From NCBI RefSeq assembly GCF_029227915.1, contig NC_079886.1:18514501-18578500 (forward strand): a stretch of DNA of 64,000 bases. The letters run 5' to 3'. Below are positions 34,546 through 46,645 of the stretch, one piece after another. The position numbers and the translations under genes are program-made. The notes under the pieces were generated by a model that had not been told where the DNA came from, searched no databases, and worked only from the letters and a program-made list of their open reading frames with translations. Position 1 is the first letter of the stretch; every line of letters starts with the position of its first letter. Source of the stretch: Hydractinia symbiolongicarpus (Eukaryota > Cnidaria > Hydrozoa > Anthoathecata > Hydractiniidae).

Positions 34546-35859
34546 ATGGAGATATTGAAGCGTCATTTCAACTACACCCTGGGACCATTATTGCTAATTT
34601 TAATCGTGCCCAATTTTATTCTGACCCTGTGGTTTATCGCTGTCAAATGTGATGGAAGTTTCATTCAATTCTATAACGAGGCTATTTCAAAAGGAGCAGA
34701 TAAAATGTTTTTTACGATTTGGAGATCTGTGAACATTAACAATACCACAGCGTTGTCCGTTATCATTGGTTATTCCATTTGGGCGATATGCTTGCATTTG
34801 CTAACGCCTGGTCCAAAAGTAAATGGTCCTGTAACCCCTAAAGGAAATGTTCCTGTTTATAAAGATAATGGGTTCTATAATTTCATCATAACAATGATTG
34901 CATTTGGTGTGTTAACATACACAAGTAAAACATATTATAATGTCTCACCCACGTGGGTCTATGATCATTTTGGTGACTTTCTAGTCATTCTAAACGTATG
35001 CAGCTTGTTACTATGCATTATATTGTATCTTAAAGGGAGATTTGCACCATCTACCTCAGATTCTGGTTCATCTGGGAATATAATATTTGACTACTACTGG
35101 GGCACTGAGCTATATCCTAACATCTTTGGTATTGATGTTAAGGTTTTCACAAACTGTAGATTCGGAATGACAGTTTGGCCGCTGTTAGTAACCATATTTG
35201 CTATAAAGAATTACGAATTGTATGGATTCGTTGATAGTATGTGGGTGTCATGGGCCATCCAGATGACGTATTTTGCCAAATTCTTTTGGTGGGAATCAGG
35301 TTATTACCGTACCACGGATATAATGACAGATAGGGCTGGTTTCTATATATGTTGGGGCTGTTTAGTGTTCATTGCTGGTTTCTACGCTTCAGTCTCCCTG
35401 TTCTTAGTTAACCATCCAGTACGACTCGGCACTGCTCTGTCATTATTCATTTTAGTTGTTGGCCTTGTCTCCATCTGCATCAACTACTTGTCTGATAAGC
35501 AAAAGCAAGATGTAAGGAAAACAAATGGTGCTTGCTTAATATGGGGATGTAAGCCAGACGTTATAAAAGCCAAATATGTGTTAGAAAATGGTAAAAAATG
35601 CGAGAATTTGTTGTTGGTTTCTGGCTGGTGGGGAATTTCACGTCACTTTCATTACGTACCAGAGTTATGTCTAGCATTCTGTTGGTCTGTGCCAGCTTTG
35701 TTCACTCATGTTATGCCTTACCTATATGTTATTTTTCTGACCGTTCTGCTGATTCATCGTACTTTCCGAGATGACGAGAAATGCAAGAAGAAATACACTG
35801 TTTACTGGAATCAGTATATCAAGAAAGTTCCATACAGAATGATACCTTATTTACTTTAA
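34546..35859 (+). CDS. DHCR7: 7-dehydrocholesterol reductase (delta-7 sterol reductase), single coding exon
   Basis: DHCR7 is an NADPH-dependent ER membrane enzyme that reduces the delta-7 double bond of sterols. The 437-codon frame is complete and close to the family's usual length. It has about nine hydrophobic segments, GPVTPKGNVPVYKDNGFYN near residue 95, a DYYWGTELYP motif near 185, LLLVSGWWGISRHF near 361 and a C-terminal RDDEKCKKKY...VPYRMIPYLL. The N-terminal and C-terminal signatures favour DHCR7 over delta-14 reductase or lamin B receptor. One family-conserved Asn in RHFNY is His here. The whole coding region is one exon; TTTTTAG directly before the start codon suggests a 5' UTR intron. 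The start chosen is the first ATG after that acceptor. An AATAAA lies at 36420. Confidence 0.93.
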   Translation: MEILKRHFNYTLGPLLLILIVPNFILTLWFIAVKCDGSFIQFYNEAISKGADKMFFTIWRSVNINNTTALSVIIGYSIWAICLHLLTPGPKVNGPVTPKGNVPVYKDNGFYNFIITMIAFGVLTYTSKTYYNVSPTWVYDHFGDFLVILNVCSLLLCIILYLKGRFAPSTSDSGSSGNIIFDYYWGTELYPNIFGIDVKVFTNCRFGMTVWPLLVTIFAIKNYELYGFVDSMWVSWAIQMTYFAKFFWWESGYYRTTDIMTDRAGFYICWGCLVFIAGFYASVSLFLVNHPVRLGTALSLFILVVGLVSICINYLSDKQKQDVRKTNGACLIWGCKPDVIKAKYVLENGKKCENLLLVSGWWGISRHFHYVPELCLAFCWSVPALFTHVMPYLYVIFLTVLLIHRTFRDDEKCKKKYTVYWNQYIKKVPYRMIPYLL

Positions 35860-38500
35860 ATCAACCTTATGACTGTCCTCTAAATACATAATCTTCAAAA
35901 CAGGGCTTTCAAAACTAGGCATACTATCGCAACTGTGAATGTTATGTGCGTAAAAATGTATCAAAACACGTCTCACTTAATTTCATTGCTACATAGTCAC
36001 AAAATTTTTACTTGTCAATCATTTTTCATGTTTCTAGTGCAGAAACATTTGCAGGCAGAAGTTTTTTTGTCGCAAATTTTCCAAAAACACCAATTCGCGA
36101 AAGTTCATGTTGTGAAAAAATTTTAATACGACTTTTATGTGAAAGTTTCTGTCTACGATAGTTTCCGCACTAAAAGTATACTTTTAATACAAGAACCTAA
36201 CGTTTCCATACTACATTCTCTTTTGTGTCCATTAGCTACAAGCTGTGCGTACCAAAATATTTTTCACGAAAAATCTGTGTACTACCATTTGAAAATATTG
36301 AAATGTTCAGTATTTAACTTAAATCTTCCAAAGTTTTTGTAGATCGTTCTAATTGTTCTTCCGAAGAAAGTTGTTCGTTAATTATCAAAGACTGGAAACA
36401 GGACAGTGGCTTCTTTAGAAATAAATAAAAAAACTATTAGTAAGAAAAAGTAAGAATTTATCTAAAAAAGGATTTCACGAAAAATTCTTGTCATCTGATT
36501 TTTAGACTATATTGTAGATCAGTTTTAAAGAATAAAAATTTTCATTTTATGCATCTCTTTGTTTGTTGTTTACCATTTTGTGATTTTTCATTTTTTTTTT
36601 TTTTTGCACCAGGCATAACGAAGTATAGCTAGACTACGAAAAAAAAGAGAATGCTTGTCTTAAAGAAATTCCTAGATATTTGATAATTTTTTTGATACTT
36701 GATCACTAATACTCAATTAATAGTGAGTTGAGTTGTAACTTCATTCAAACTTGTTTTTTGTTAAGCAAATTTATAGCAGCGATATTTAAGAAAAGATGTT
36801 GTCTCATGTTCTAGAAATGGTAGGCATATCGATTTGTTGTTTTTTATATCTAGTCATTCTCGGCAATTCTTTCGATAGGTTTATTCATCTCCGTGATACT
36901 TTCATTGCAAAAAGAGCAGACTTTATTTTTACAACAATTGAACACGTGAAGTTTTTGAAAGAATTAACACCATTGAATTAGCACCTAAAATCAAAGTAAA
37001 ACACTATCTTTTGGAATTTTGTAGAACACAGAATCTCTGTCAAAGTTATATTTAGCGTAGGAATAATAACAAATCGTCGAAGACGTGCCAAAGAGTAAAA
37101 ACCAGACATGTTGTTTCTTGGAGGCAAAATTTGAAAACAAAAAACTAAAATTGATATCAAAACAAATCAAGAACATAATGTTGTATGCTTGCTAATTTGA
37201 AACAGTCGGCTTTGGTGATAAACACAAACAAAGGAGCGAAGTTTTTTTCTGTCGAAGTTGTTGATTTGTTCAAATAAACTTAGCGTAAGCATGTTATACA
37301 TTAGCATATATTTACGGAAATGAATTGAAATTGGAAATAACAGTCGTTCGGCTTGTGTGTTAAAAATATTACAATATCAAAATGCAATATATAAAAAAAT
37401 AATATTGGATAAAACTGCAAGTTTGTGATAAAGTTCAAAAACACATATTAATTTGGTTGTGCATAACAGATTGCAAAACAGTTTAGTTTTTTATTAATCA
37501 CCCGAATAGCCGAACATGTATGATTTAACTTTTCACCGATATTCATTTAACCTAAAAAATGGGGAATTTCCTTACTGGTAAACGGGCAAACTAATAACTC
37601 CTCCAATATTCGCCACTTGTAGGCTGCTAAAGCTCTATGTTGGTATGTGTAGTTCTGTTAAACAACGTGAAACATGATTCAGCTCCATACCCACATAAAT
37701 GAAAAATCCTACCCACGTTCCCTGCAGATTTGATATTTGAAGAGACGGGGACAAGACACCGTTTCTAGTGCAGCCATAGAAGAAAAACTCAACCTACGAC
37801 CGCTGAAGACTTGACATTTCAAGAGGTGGGCATAAGACGCAGTTTCTAATGCGGTCATGTAAAATAAAAATCCAGCCCATGACCCGTAAAGACCTGATAA
37901 TTTTTAAAAACGGCATATTAAGGGCATTTTTTATCAAAAAGTAGTATTGCTTAAGAATTTGGTTCTATAACCTCAGATCCAAAGTTATGGTTTCAAAGAT
38001 AGTGTGTCTTAAGAAAAAAGATCTTCAGTAACAGAATTTGAATCATTCGAAAGCTTGACTAGGCACAAATATAGATACCGTATATGTAAGCTGCTTGACC
38101 CCCCTCATATCTAGCCAAAAATCATCAACTTGCCAATGCCAGCAGGTCGTGAAACTGCAACTTCTGCTTATACGTAGGTAATATAAGCTGCGTTTGAATT
38201 GTTGTGAACACATCCAGAATAATATTAGTGACTCCAATTGATGCCACTATTAAGTAGGGTTCCTTAAAGAATAAGTGTGCTTAAAACTTTAATTGAATGA
38301 CTGATGCTGTCTCAAACAGGTTTTGCTACAAAAAAATTAAGGCAGTGTCATCACGTACTGCTAAGCGACCGGACCAATTTGTTGTTATGGTCAATTTACA
38401 GTTTAAACCCCAGCTGCACGCATAGTTGCTTGTTTTTATTTTTTAAGGACAGATTTATCCGGTTAATTAGCAATGAAATTACATATCCTATATCATAGGT
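35860..38500. other. Intergenic DNA downstream of DHCR7
   Basis: This contains the DHCR7 3' region (AATAAA at 36420 and 36529) and the repeat at 37700-37900. I see no other gene. Confidence 0.45.
37695..37900. repeat. Imperfect tandem repeat, 2-3 units of ~87 bp
   Basis: Units share the order: AAAATCC/AACTCAACC, CC-x-GAAGACTTGA, ATTT-AAGAG-GGG-A-AAGAC, GTTTCTA.TGC and G-CAT. Copies start near 37700 and 37787, with a partial one near 37870. Confidence 0.55.
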
Positions 38501-40660
38501 TCTAATCTGTCTGTACATTGTATTATGTATTGTCTATGATGTTCGCTTTATTATCATTTTCATTTTCATTTCTTATTTATCATCTTTCGTAAGTCTCTGC
38601 ATTCAACTTTATTTATCCGTTATATTTTGTAAACTAAACAAATAAAAGTATAAACAATTTAGGTAAATAAAAATAAAAATGTGTTTGTTGAAAAATAATA
38701 ACTCAAAAAATTTGATAACTAAGAATGTGATTTAAAACAGATTCTAACATATTCTCAATAAGTTTTAAATCCTTTTATTTTCCATTGTATTATGCATTAC
38801 ATGTATGGAAAGCTGTGTAAATAAATCGGGTAAAGGTTGGTATCTATTTCATTGAGTTTCATGATTTAAAATTAGCAATTTACCTAGAAAAAATATCGAT
38901 ACCCAATAACACAAAAGTAAAACTCATATCCATAGCGCTTAACTAAGGCTGGCAATAGCTTTTTTGAAAAGCCTAGGTCCTAACTTGTGCTTGCGAAAAG
39001 GAATATAAGGGAAGAAAAATAACAGATAAAACATTCTAGTTTTTAAATTTAAAGACAAATCATTCAACATGTCGAAGCACATTTGCATTTTCTTCCTTGT
39101 TTTGATGACTCTCAATGTTGTTGTAAGTTATTTGTTTTCTTTCGTTCAAATTTATTTACTATTTACTTTGAGATCTTTACAATCTATTTTCACCTGTAGC
39201 ATGCAGTTTTCGAAATTGTTTTATCTATATTTTAATGTTTCCATTTAATAAACTTGTAATTCGCATATTTTTTACAGCATTGATAATATTGCACCTTATT
39301 GTCTATTTGAGCTTTAAAAATATTTATAACTTTGGTTATACAAACGCATTTATCTCTGAAGACGTAGACTTTATTTACTCATTAGACAGCAAAAAGAAGA
39401 TATTGCATACCTATTCTGTTTGTATATTAAATTTTTCAACTTTTGGCAAAAATAATTACACCCGGCTGCGTCGACGAGTCTACACCTTTATCAAGTTTAT
39501 TTAGATCATTGAAAATATTTCAGACGTAATAAAGTTAATCGTAAAGCTAAATTCTTGCTCTATAATGAAAAAGGAATTTTTACCATATTTAACATGTAGC
39601 AAAGTTTTCTTTAAAGAGACATTACTAATACTTGTTACTATGGATCTGACGCAACGTGGACCTTTAAGTATTTGACAATTGATTTGTTGTTAGCCGCGTT
39701 AATTTTATTATTTCTGCTCAAAGAGTTAGTGTAGCTGTTTTTCGAAGTGTGTCATTTAGACAATTACCTCCATTCGCTGTTTTAAAAATTTTACTATAAA
39801 ACTTAAATTTAGAACATCTTTATGACATTTCAACCGGTCTGACTGCTGGTGATAAGTAACCGGGTTTCGCAAAAATTTGACGCCTTTTTAAACAATTAGC
39901 TGGCTTGATTTAATTTTATCGCTTTAAAATACAATATCTGCTTATTGATATATTTCAGACATCGATATACTTTGGCGGCATACCTCATCCAGGCAAACGA
40001 AGCAGTGTTGAGGAGGTGATGACGTTGAAACGAAATGCACATGCAAAAGTTAAGCGGGGTGAGTATGTTATCTTTTGTTAGAATGAAGACATACCAATGT
40101 CTATATTTTTTTATTTTTGTATTTAGGGTTTAGCTATCATTGAAATTGTGTTTACTGCACAGTTTTAAGTAGAAGGGTAATTAATTACAGTATTAAGCAC
40201 CAAATTCTAAAGCTACGTTCCTAGAATATGGCTAGCGTTAAAGTGGAGAGGAAGTGAGATTATTGAAAAAAACAAGCAAATTAATGTCGTCAAATATATT
40301 GTGCTTAATACCTATTAAATCTTTATCTAGCTCATGTGGAGGGAGAAGGAGACGCAGATTGTCATAACACAAAACATGGATGTTGTCCAAATGGAGTAAC
40401 GTCAGCGCAAGGACCAGATTATTTTGGATGTGCACAATACGCAGCCCCGTAAGTTTTCTTTTCGTGCTTTGTAATTTTTTTATAAAAACATGTGAGCTTT
40501 TTTATAATATTGAATGGCTTGGCTGCCCTGAAGAATATAAAGTAGCCATCGATTTAATTTTTTGTTCTTTTTTTAGATAAACGGGAGACGAACATAACAA
40601 TAAAGAATGTAATTAATTTGTGGCAGAGAATAAAAATAAATATTTGTAACTACAACATTT
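38500..40660. repeat. Segmental duplication, copy A
   Basis: Non-coding and coding sequence here is repeated at about 44690-46060: shared blocks include TATTTTGTAAAC, TATAAACA, GATTCTAACAT, TAGAAAAAATATC, exon 1 of the secreted-peptide gene and the downstream TTAATTTGTGGCAGAGAATAAAAATAAATATTTGTA. Copy A has a longer first intron. Confidence 0.8.
39069..40580 (+). CDS. Secreted Cys-rich peptide precursor A (91 aa, four exons)
   Basis: Exons 39069-39122, 39959-40058, 40331-40448 and 40577-40580, all with AG/GT borders; the last exon supplies only the final codon base and the stop. Exon 1 is a signal peptide (MSKHICIFFLVLMTLNVV). Exon 2 encodes a linker with dibasic or KR sites (HPGKR, TLKR, KVKR); PGKR could give an amidated end. 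Exon 3 encodes the likely mature domain, beginning AHVEGEGDADC, with four Cys in the pattern C-x6-CC-x14-C and the core GCCPNGVTSAQGPDYFGC. This core resembles the GCCPDGxTxAxGP module of papilin-like extracellular proteins, as I recall it. The role is unknown: matrix, defence, venom or signalling peptide are all possible. A polyadenylation signal lies at 40629. Confidence 0.8.
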
Positions 40661-43600
40661 TATTAGCTTTTTTTGGCTTTCTGCCTTATTTTCCCGCGTC
40701 CTCAAAAGATGACAATACACGTTTAAAGCCTAGTGTTTCTTGACTGTTTTTGGCCTTTGTAACCTTGTAAGGAAGCATAAAGTGCCGCGGGCTATTAATC
40801 TAAAACTACTAATGCTTTAGTGGCGAAACTTAAATAATTGGGTAACGGATTTCTGCTTGTCGCCCAGTGATTTAGGACAAGTAAAACTGTATTGCACATC
40901 GAGTGGAACGCATAAAGTGCTGCGCCCTTTCAGGCACAAAGTTTTAACAAAAAATAAATTTCCAATAGACTTTAATTAAAGCACAAACAACACAAAGATA
41001 TAATTTAAACAAAGATAGTCTTTCAGCGTTTTTTTAATCTGCTGAAAAAGTTCCTGTAAAAGTTTCAACACGGCTACGGTGAACCCTTAAACTCCTTCTA
41101 CAAGTTGCTAGATAGCTAATTTTGTGTGCAAAAGTAGCTAGATAGCTAATTTTGTGAAAATGATTTATGCTTCACTTCTCATACATAAACTAGTTACCCA
41201 GCATTTTGAATTTTTCCACTGTCATAAAAATGTCTTTTTCCTTACGCATGGTGACCACTGAACAAATGAACAAATAACTAAGGGCGTATTTCTGCGCAGA
41301 AGGTTTCAGCATCATAAGAATCAGCATTCAAAACTAAAAAGAAAGGAAAGAGGACTTCTCGTTGTCATTTTTTATAAGACATTTAGTCTTCTTAGTTTCG
41401 TCTATTAAGTTTGATGTTCTTAAGTATCCTTTTTTCGGTGTGCAAATTATCACTTTTTTTAATGATATGTAAGAAAATAACCAACATTAATGAGATTAAT
41501 ATCATTATACCATAGTATACGATTGTAATTGAAAATTTTTTTAACGATTAACTTGCTTTGTTGCTTAGGCTGCTCTATTTTCGTACCGTAAAAATTTCTG
41601 GGCGAAATAAGTGAAAGCCAAGGGTATTACTTAAAACATAGACCATTTTAGCGCCATGTAAAGCATGGGCGCTTGGAAGTTGTTAACGCAATTAGTCAGT
41701 ATCCGTACGGCAGGAAACCCAGCGTAGTTACTTTTTCCCACCTTAACTATTCCGATTTCCCAGTTGCAAGTAAAATTATACTGAATCTCCTGGCAACAGG
41801 AAGACAGCCATGCATGCATAATTATGATTAAAAAATTCGAAGTCACCACGAAGTGAGTGTGCTCTGAAAGATGGATAATATTTTGTGTTTATTTTAAAAA
41901 TTCTAACAATATATAACAATAACAATATTATATTGGAAATTGGATTACATTGGCCAAAAAAATGGCATAATTTTTATTCGATACAAAGTGAAAAGTTTTT
42001 GGCTTCTTTTTAATTGAGTAGAAGCTGAGGCTTAGGAATAATGGTTATAGTGTTTATGGCCAATAAATCGTACAAACTATGGCTTACAATTACGTGAAAA
42101 TAACTCAATGTTTTGTACAGTAGTAGTATATAGTCTATGATGAAATATACTTACATAAATACACATTGTCAGTGAATGGATTGGTATAGCTACATGTCTT
42201 AACTTAAGACTAAAAGTATAGGTACTTCCAACAGCTAACTCGCAAAATCTTACTAAAAAGAATTTTAATGCTACAAAGCAGGCATCCTTTAAAGGTAAGG
42301 AACATCCAGGCTAAACTCTAAAAGTGTACTAGCACCAGCCTTTGCAATTTGCCTTCCTTCTTTTTCTTTGTTATATGTTTTATTTGTGGAATTTGAAATT
42401 CCCAGTTATGGGGCGATACTTGAAGTGGCATTAAGCTCGTTTACAACGACAAAACATTTTTGCGAGAGCTGAAGACTTTGTGAGTTTGATCTCCACATCA
42501 TAAGGTTGTTGTCTAGTAAGGAAAACCAAAGAAAATATACTTTATTCCAAGAATGTCTTTTCTAAATTTTGAGGGATACCTACATAAGTTCCTATTTTAG
42601 ATCATTTTTATCACAAATCTTGCTGACCTTTTAACCATAATTGCTAGCTAACGATAAACATATTAAACAGCTTAGAGAGCAAAGCCATGTGTGATACACG
42701 CTCTTTTTATAAGAAAACAGTCCGTAAGGCTTTTTCTTTTTAAATAAGAGAAAATTAAGAAACATAAGGGCTCAAAATTTCAAAATTTTAAGAGCTCCAG
42801 GCTAAACTAAGTGCTTAATTTTCTTAACAAAAAACCGTGTAGAATACCAGCAAGACAGCATTTGTACAAATATTTGCCGTAAAATGCCAATTTTAATATT
42901 CAAATGCCATTTAGCACGTATCGGTAGCTTCTTATAGCATGATTTGATCCAAAAAATATATATTTTATGTAAGATTTTGGTCAAAATTCGTTGAGACAAG
43001 ACAGCTCATTTCGGAGTTCGTCATCACAAGTAATTGTGTAGTCAATTTTTGTATTAGATTCACCCATTTTAAATTTGTAAATGTTCAGAGTGGGGTTTAG
43101 GACTTAAAATGTGTTAATTGTTGCTGACGTCAGCATGATCATCTTTTACGATTTTCGGGCCCCGACGTGATTATTTCGGTGTGCGGGCGTGCTAGGGAAT
43201 GTGACTAGCAACTGTTCAACGCAGTCTGCCGGCTTACGCATGTGCAAAAATTACAAGATTTGCAGCCTGCCCACTACAGAGCATTGACTGTTTGAAAAAT
43301 AAGGAAACTATCCTCGTCTCAATATTTCTGCCATGATTTGTGATTAATGAAGTTAAAAATATTCATTGGTACAAAATAACCAATAGCAATATTGTTTTTG
43401 TTGCTAATGACAACCAATCAAGTTTTAGTATTTTTATAGTAGCATAATTTATGCTTTAAACTGACAAAATTTCAGTGTGCATTCACTTATTGTGATTCTG
43501 AATAAGTGAAGAAACATCAAGGCTTACTAATACAGCGTATCCTTATTTTAACACTTGGGAACACTTTTCTAGAACAAAACACAAAGATCTCAAGCACTTA

Positions 43601-44689
43601 CAAGCAATTTTACACATTTGAAGTTGTTGTGAGTTTCGATAAAAAGTGAAATATTTTCGATTTTTTCCGAAAATTAAACACTGCTATTAGCATCACCATA
43701 ATTGTCATCACAAGTATCGGCGTTTCTTACCAACATCACTTTCATCTTTGTCGCCACACTCGCTCCTGGAGTTGATGTGTTTTTATCTGTACCTTCTTTT
43801 TTAAACACAACCTTAAACCTTATTTTCTGAAAAAATATATGAAACCCTCGAATCCGCTAAAGTTTGTTGTCGCGAAAATTTCTCAAACCAATTATTTGCG
43901 AAACGCTTTCCTATAAGCAAATACCTTGGAAAAAAATGACAAACCTTTTTTCTACACAACTTTTCAAATATAAAACCCAGTTATGCCACATAAGTAAATC
44001 AAAATTTGTTCGTTCTTCTACCACCGAATATTTTTTCCGGAAATTTATAATTCAAAATTAACTTATAAAACCCCTCAGAAAAACTGTGTCCGGGTGGGGT
44101 GATTCTTCAGGATTAGCTACATTCAACGTGAAAATTTGCAATATGATGTTTTCGCAAAACTTATTTTCGCTAAATTCATTGGAAAGTGGCAATTCGCGAT
44201 ATTAAAGCCAAATGGCAAATTTGCAAAGTATTTTCTATAACAAAAATATGTCAAAAAAATAGAAAAAAAATACTTTACTTTCTGCTACAGCTGGAATATC
44301 AAAGTAATATAATAATCTGCATTTCTTTATCCCATACATTTTTAGAGAAAAACTTGTCGAAAAAAAGGATAAAAAATTAAAAAATTTGAAAAAATGCAAT
44401 TTCGTAGGGTAAAATTTACAGCATAACCTGTTATTAGCGGTAGCTTTTCCTGATTATAATTTTTCTTTTGTCATCTTTTCTCATATTATATACCTCTGTT
44501 TTTATTGATTTCAGGCAGCATAAGTTTTTTTGACAGTTAGCATTTTTAGAAATAAAAATATGTTTTCTGTTCTGTACACGGTATGTTTTACCAGGTTTAT
44601 TTTTTATTTGCTCATAGCTTTCAGATCATGACCTTTTTGCATTGTTACAGGTCCATGTTGTATATTTTGATGTACGGTGGTACGATATA
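40661..44689. other. DNA between the two secreted-peptide copies, no gene seen
   Basis: About 4 kb of AT-rich sequence. It includes a ~30-bp tandem duplication (41107-41156, GCTAGATAGCTAATTTTGTG twice), a short hairpin MITE at 41706-41800 and CGCGAAAAT-type MITE debris near 43860-44210. Confidence 0.45.
41706..41800. mobile_element. Short hairpin MITE, copy 1
   Basis: AAACCCAGCGTAGTTACTTT, CCCACC, CGATTTCCC and TGAATCTCCTGGC in this order match the element at 59790-59872; the two ends form an imperfect inverted repeat. About 90 bp. Confidence 0.5.
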
Positions 44690-46060
44690 TTTCGGAAGAG
44701 ATTTGTTTCGACTGTAATAACATTGTTAATTTTTATTTTTCATTCACATTCCTCCGCTTGTCTGAACTTTGTTATTTCGTCGTATTTTGTAAACCCAAAC
44801 GGAAAAAATATAAACAGTTAAAGTAAATAAACAATATTTCGTCCTGAAAAAGGTAGCGGAAATAACTTGATAATCAACAATGTGAATTGAAACGGATTCT
44901 AACATTCCCTTAATAAGTTTCAATTCTTTTTTTTTTTATTTCTACGTTATAAACATCGCAAGCTGTATAAATGAAACAGGCAAAAGGAAGGAAAATGATT
45001 TAAATTAGCAACTTACTTAGAAAAAATATCTATACACTTAAGCATAACAACAATAACAACAAACTCAAGCCCATGCCGCTTAACCTAGCCTTTTCTATAT
45101 ATTGTTGGAAAGACTGGTGCTGAACTGGAAATGTAAAACAAAATATAAGGAAAGAATTCTGGTGTCTAGATATCATTTAACAGATTATTGAACAAATCAT
45201 TCAACATGTCGAAGCACATTTACATTTTCTTCCTTGTTTTGATGACTCTCAATGTTGTTGTAAGTTATTTGTTTTCTTTTGTTTCAATTTTTATTATTTA
45301 CTTTGAGTTCTTTATAAACTCTCCTTGTTTATAATATTATTGAATGTATTTGTTTGTTATTACTACTTTTTGTTAGACATCTATCTACTTTGGTGGCATA
45401 CCTCATCCAGGCAAACGAAGCAGTGTTAAAGAAGTAATGACGTTGAAACGAAATGCACATGCAAAAGTTGCGCATGGTGAGTATATTATCCTGAGTTGGA
45501 ATTTCCTTTTCTTTTTGCAGTCCCCTGATTAGCCATCATTAAGTTTAACTACACAGTTTTAAGTAGAAGGGTAATTTATTACATCACTGAGCATCAAATC
45601 CTAAAGCTAAATCTTTAGATCATGGCTAGCGTCAGAGCAAAGTGGAGGGAAAATGTGATTATTGAAAAGAAAACCCACAATAATAAAGTCAAATAGATTG
45701 TGGTAATACCTAATAAATCTTTATCTAGCTCATGTGGAGGAAGAAGCAGATTGTCATAACACAAAACATGGATGTTGTCCAAATGGAGTAACATCAGCGC
45801 AAGGTCCAGATTATTTTGGATGTGCACAATTCGCCGCCCCGTAAGTTCCTTTAGGTGCTTCGTATTTTTTGATAAAACTTTGTGAGCATTTTTTAACAAA
45901 ATTGAATGGCTGCCCTAAAATGTGTAAATTAACTATTGATTTATTTATTTTTTTTTTACTTTTTTTAGATAAACGCAAGACGAATATAATAAAGCATGTA
46001 ATTAATTTGTGGCAGAGAATAAAAATAAATATTTGTACTACAACTTTCCATTTGCTTTCT
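44690..46060. repeat. Segmental duplication, copy B
   Basis: Counterpart of 38500-40660, about 6.1 kb downstream in the same orientation. Introns are shorter and the 5' flank is more diverged than the exons. Confidence 0.8.
45206..45972 (+). CDS. Secreted Cys-rich peptide precursor B (89 aa, four exons)
   Basis: Exons 45206-45259, 45377-45476, 45729-45840 and 45969-45972, with the same phases as copy A. The signal peptide differs by one residue and the linker keeps HPGKR and TLKR. The KVKR site before the mature domain is KVAH here, so processing at that point is probably lost or shifted. The mature domain starts AHVEEEADC and keeps all four Cys and the GCCPNGVTSAQGPDYFGC core; its end is FAAP in place of YAAP. 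Intact frame, normal splice sites and a polyadenylation signal at 46018 argue for a working gene. Coding sequence is better conserved than the introns, which suggests selection. Confidence 0.8.
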
Positions 46061-46640
46061 TTCACTCAAAACTGCATTTTTTCCCAATTACACAAAAGAT
46101 GTCAAGAAACGTGTTAACACTATTGCAACTTGGCATTAAGTGCCTGCGGGCTATAAATCTCTTTATGCTTAAGTACCACGGGGACACGGGGCGATAGCAA
46201 AAAATTTAATTTTGTAACAAAAATTTTCCAAAGATTTTTCCCTGTAGTAATATGTAGGATTGCATTTTTTTTCTATAATTTTTTAATTTTTTTATTTTGA
46301 TTGTGATTCCGTCATTTTTCTAAAATTCGTACTTCAAGTCTTGTATGAACGTTTTTATCAAGTAGTAGGAGAAATACTGAAATTAGCCCCTTTTCGTTAG
46401 GGACGACGGTAGGGAAAATTATTTGCCCACAAATAAATTTTGCCCAGCCTTATTCACTTTTTGCGACAATTTTTTCTCTGAAAATGTATGAGATTAAAAA
46501 AATGTATCTTATTATAGTACTTTGACATTCTAGCTCCCTTTTCCCGCCCCTTAAAATGTCTTAGTTAAAGCATGATTTTTTTATAATGTATGATATTTTT
46601 GTTGCTAGCTGTAGCTAGCCGGTCCACAGCTATGTATTTA
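46061..46640. other. Intergenic AT-rich DNA, no gene seen
   Basis: Nothing recognised. Confidence 0.4.
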
Positions 46641-46645
46641 TAAGT

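Noticed and set aside
34546-35859. Delta-14 sterol reductase (TM7SF2) or lamin B receptor
   Set aside because: The GPVTPKGNVPVYKDNGF segment and the RDDEKCKKKY...VPYRMIPYLL end fit DHCR7 better, and there is no Tudor or RS N-terminal domain as in lamin B receptor.
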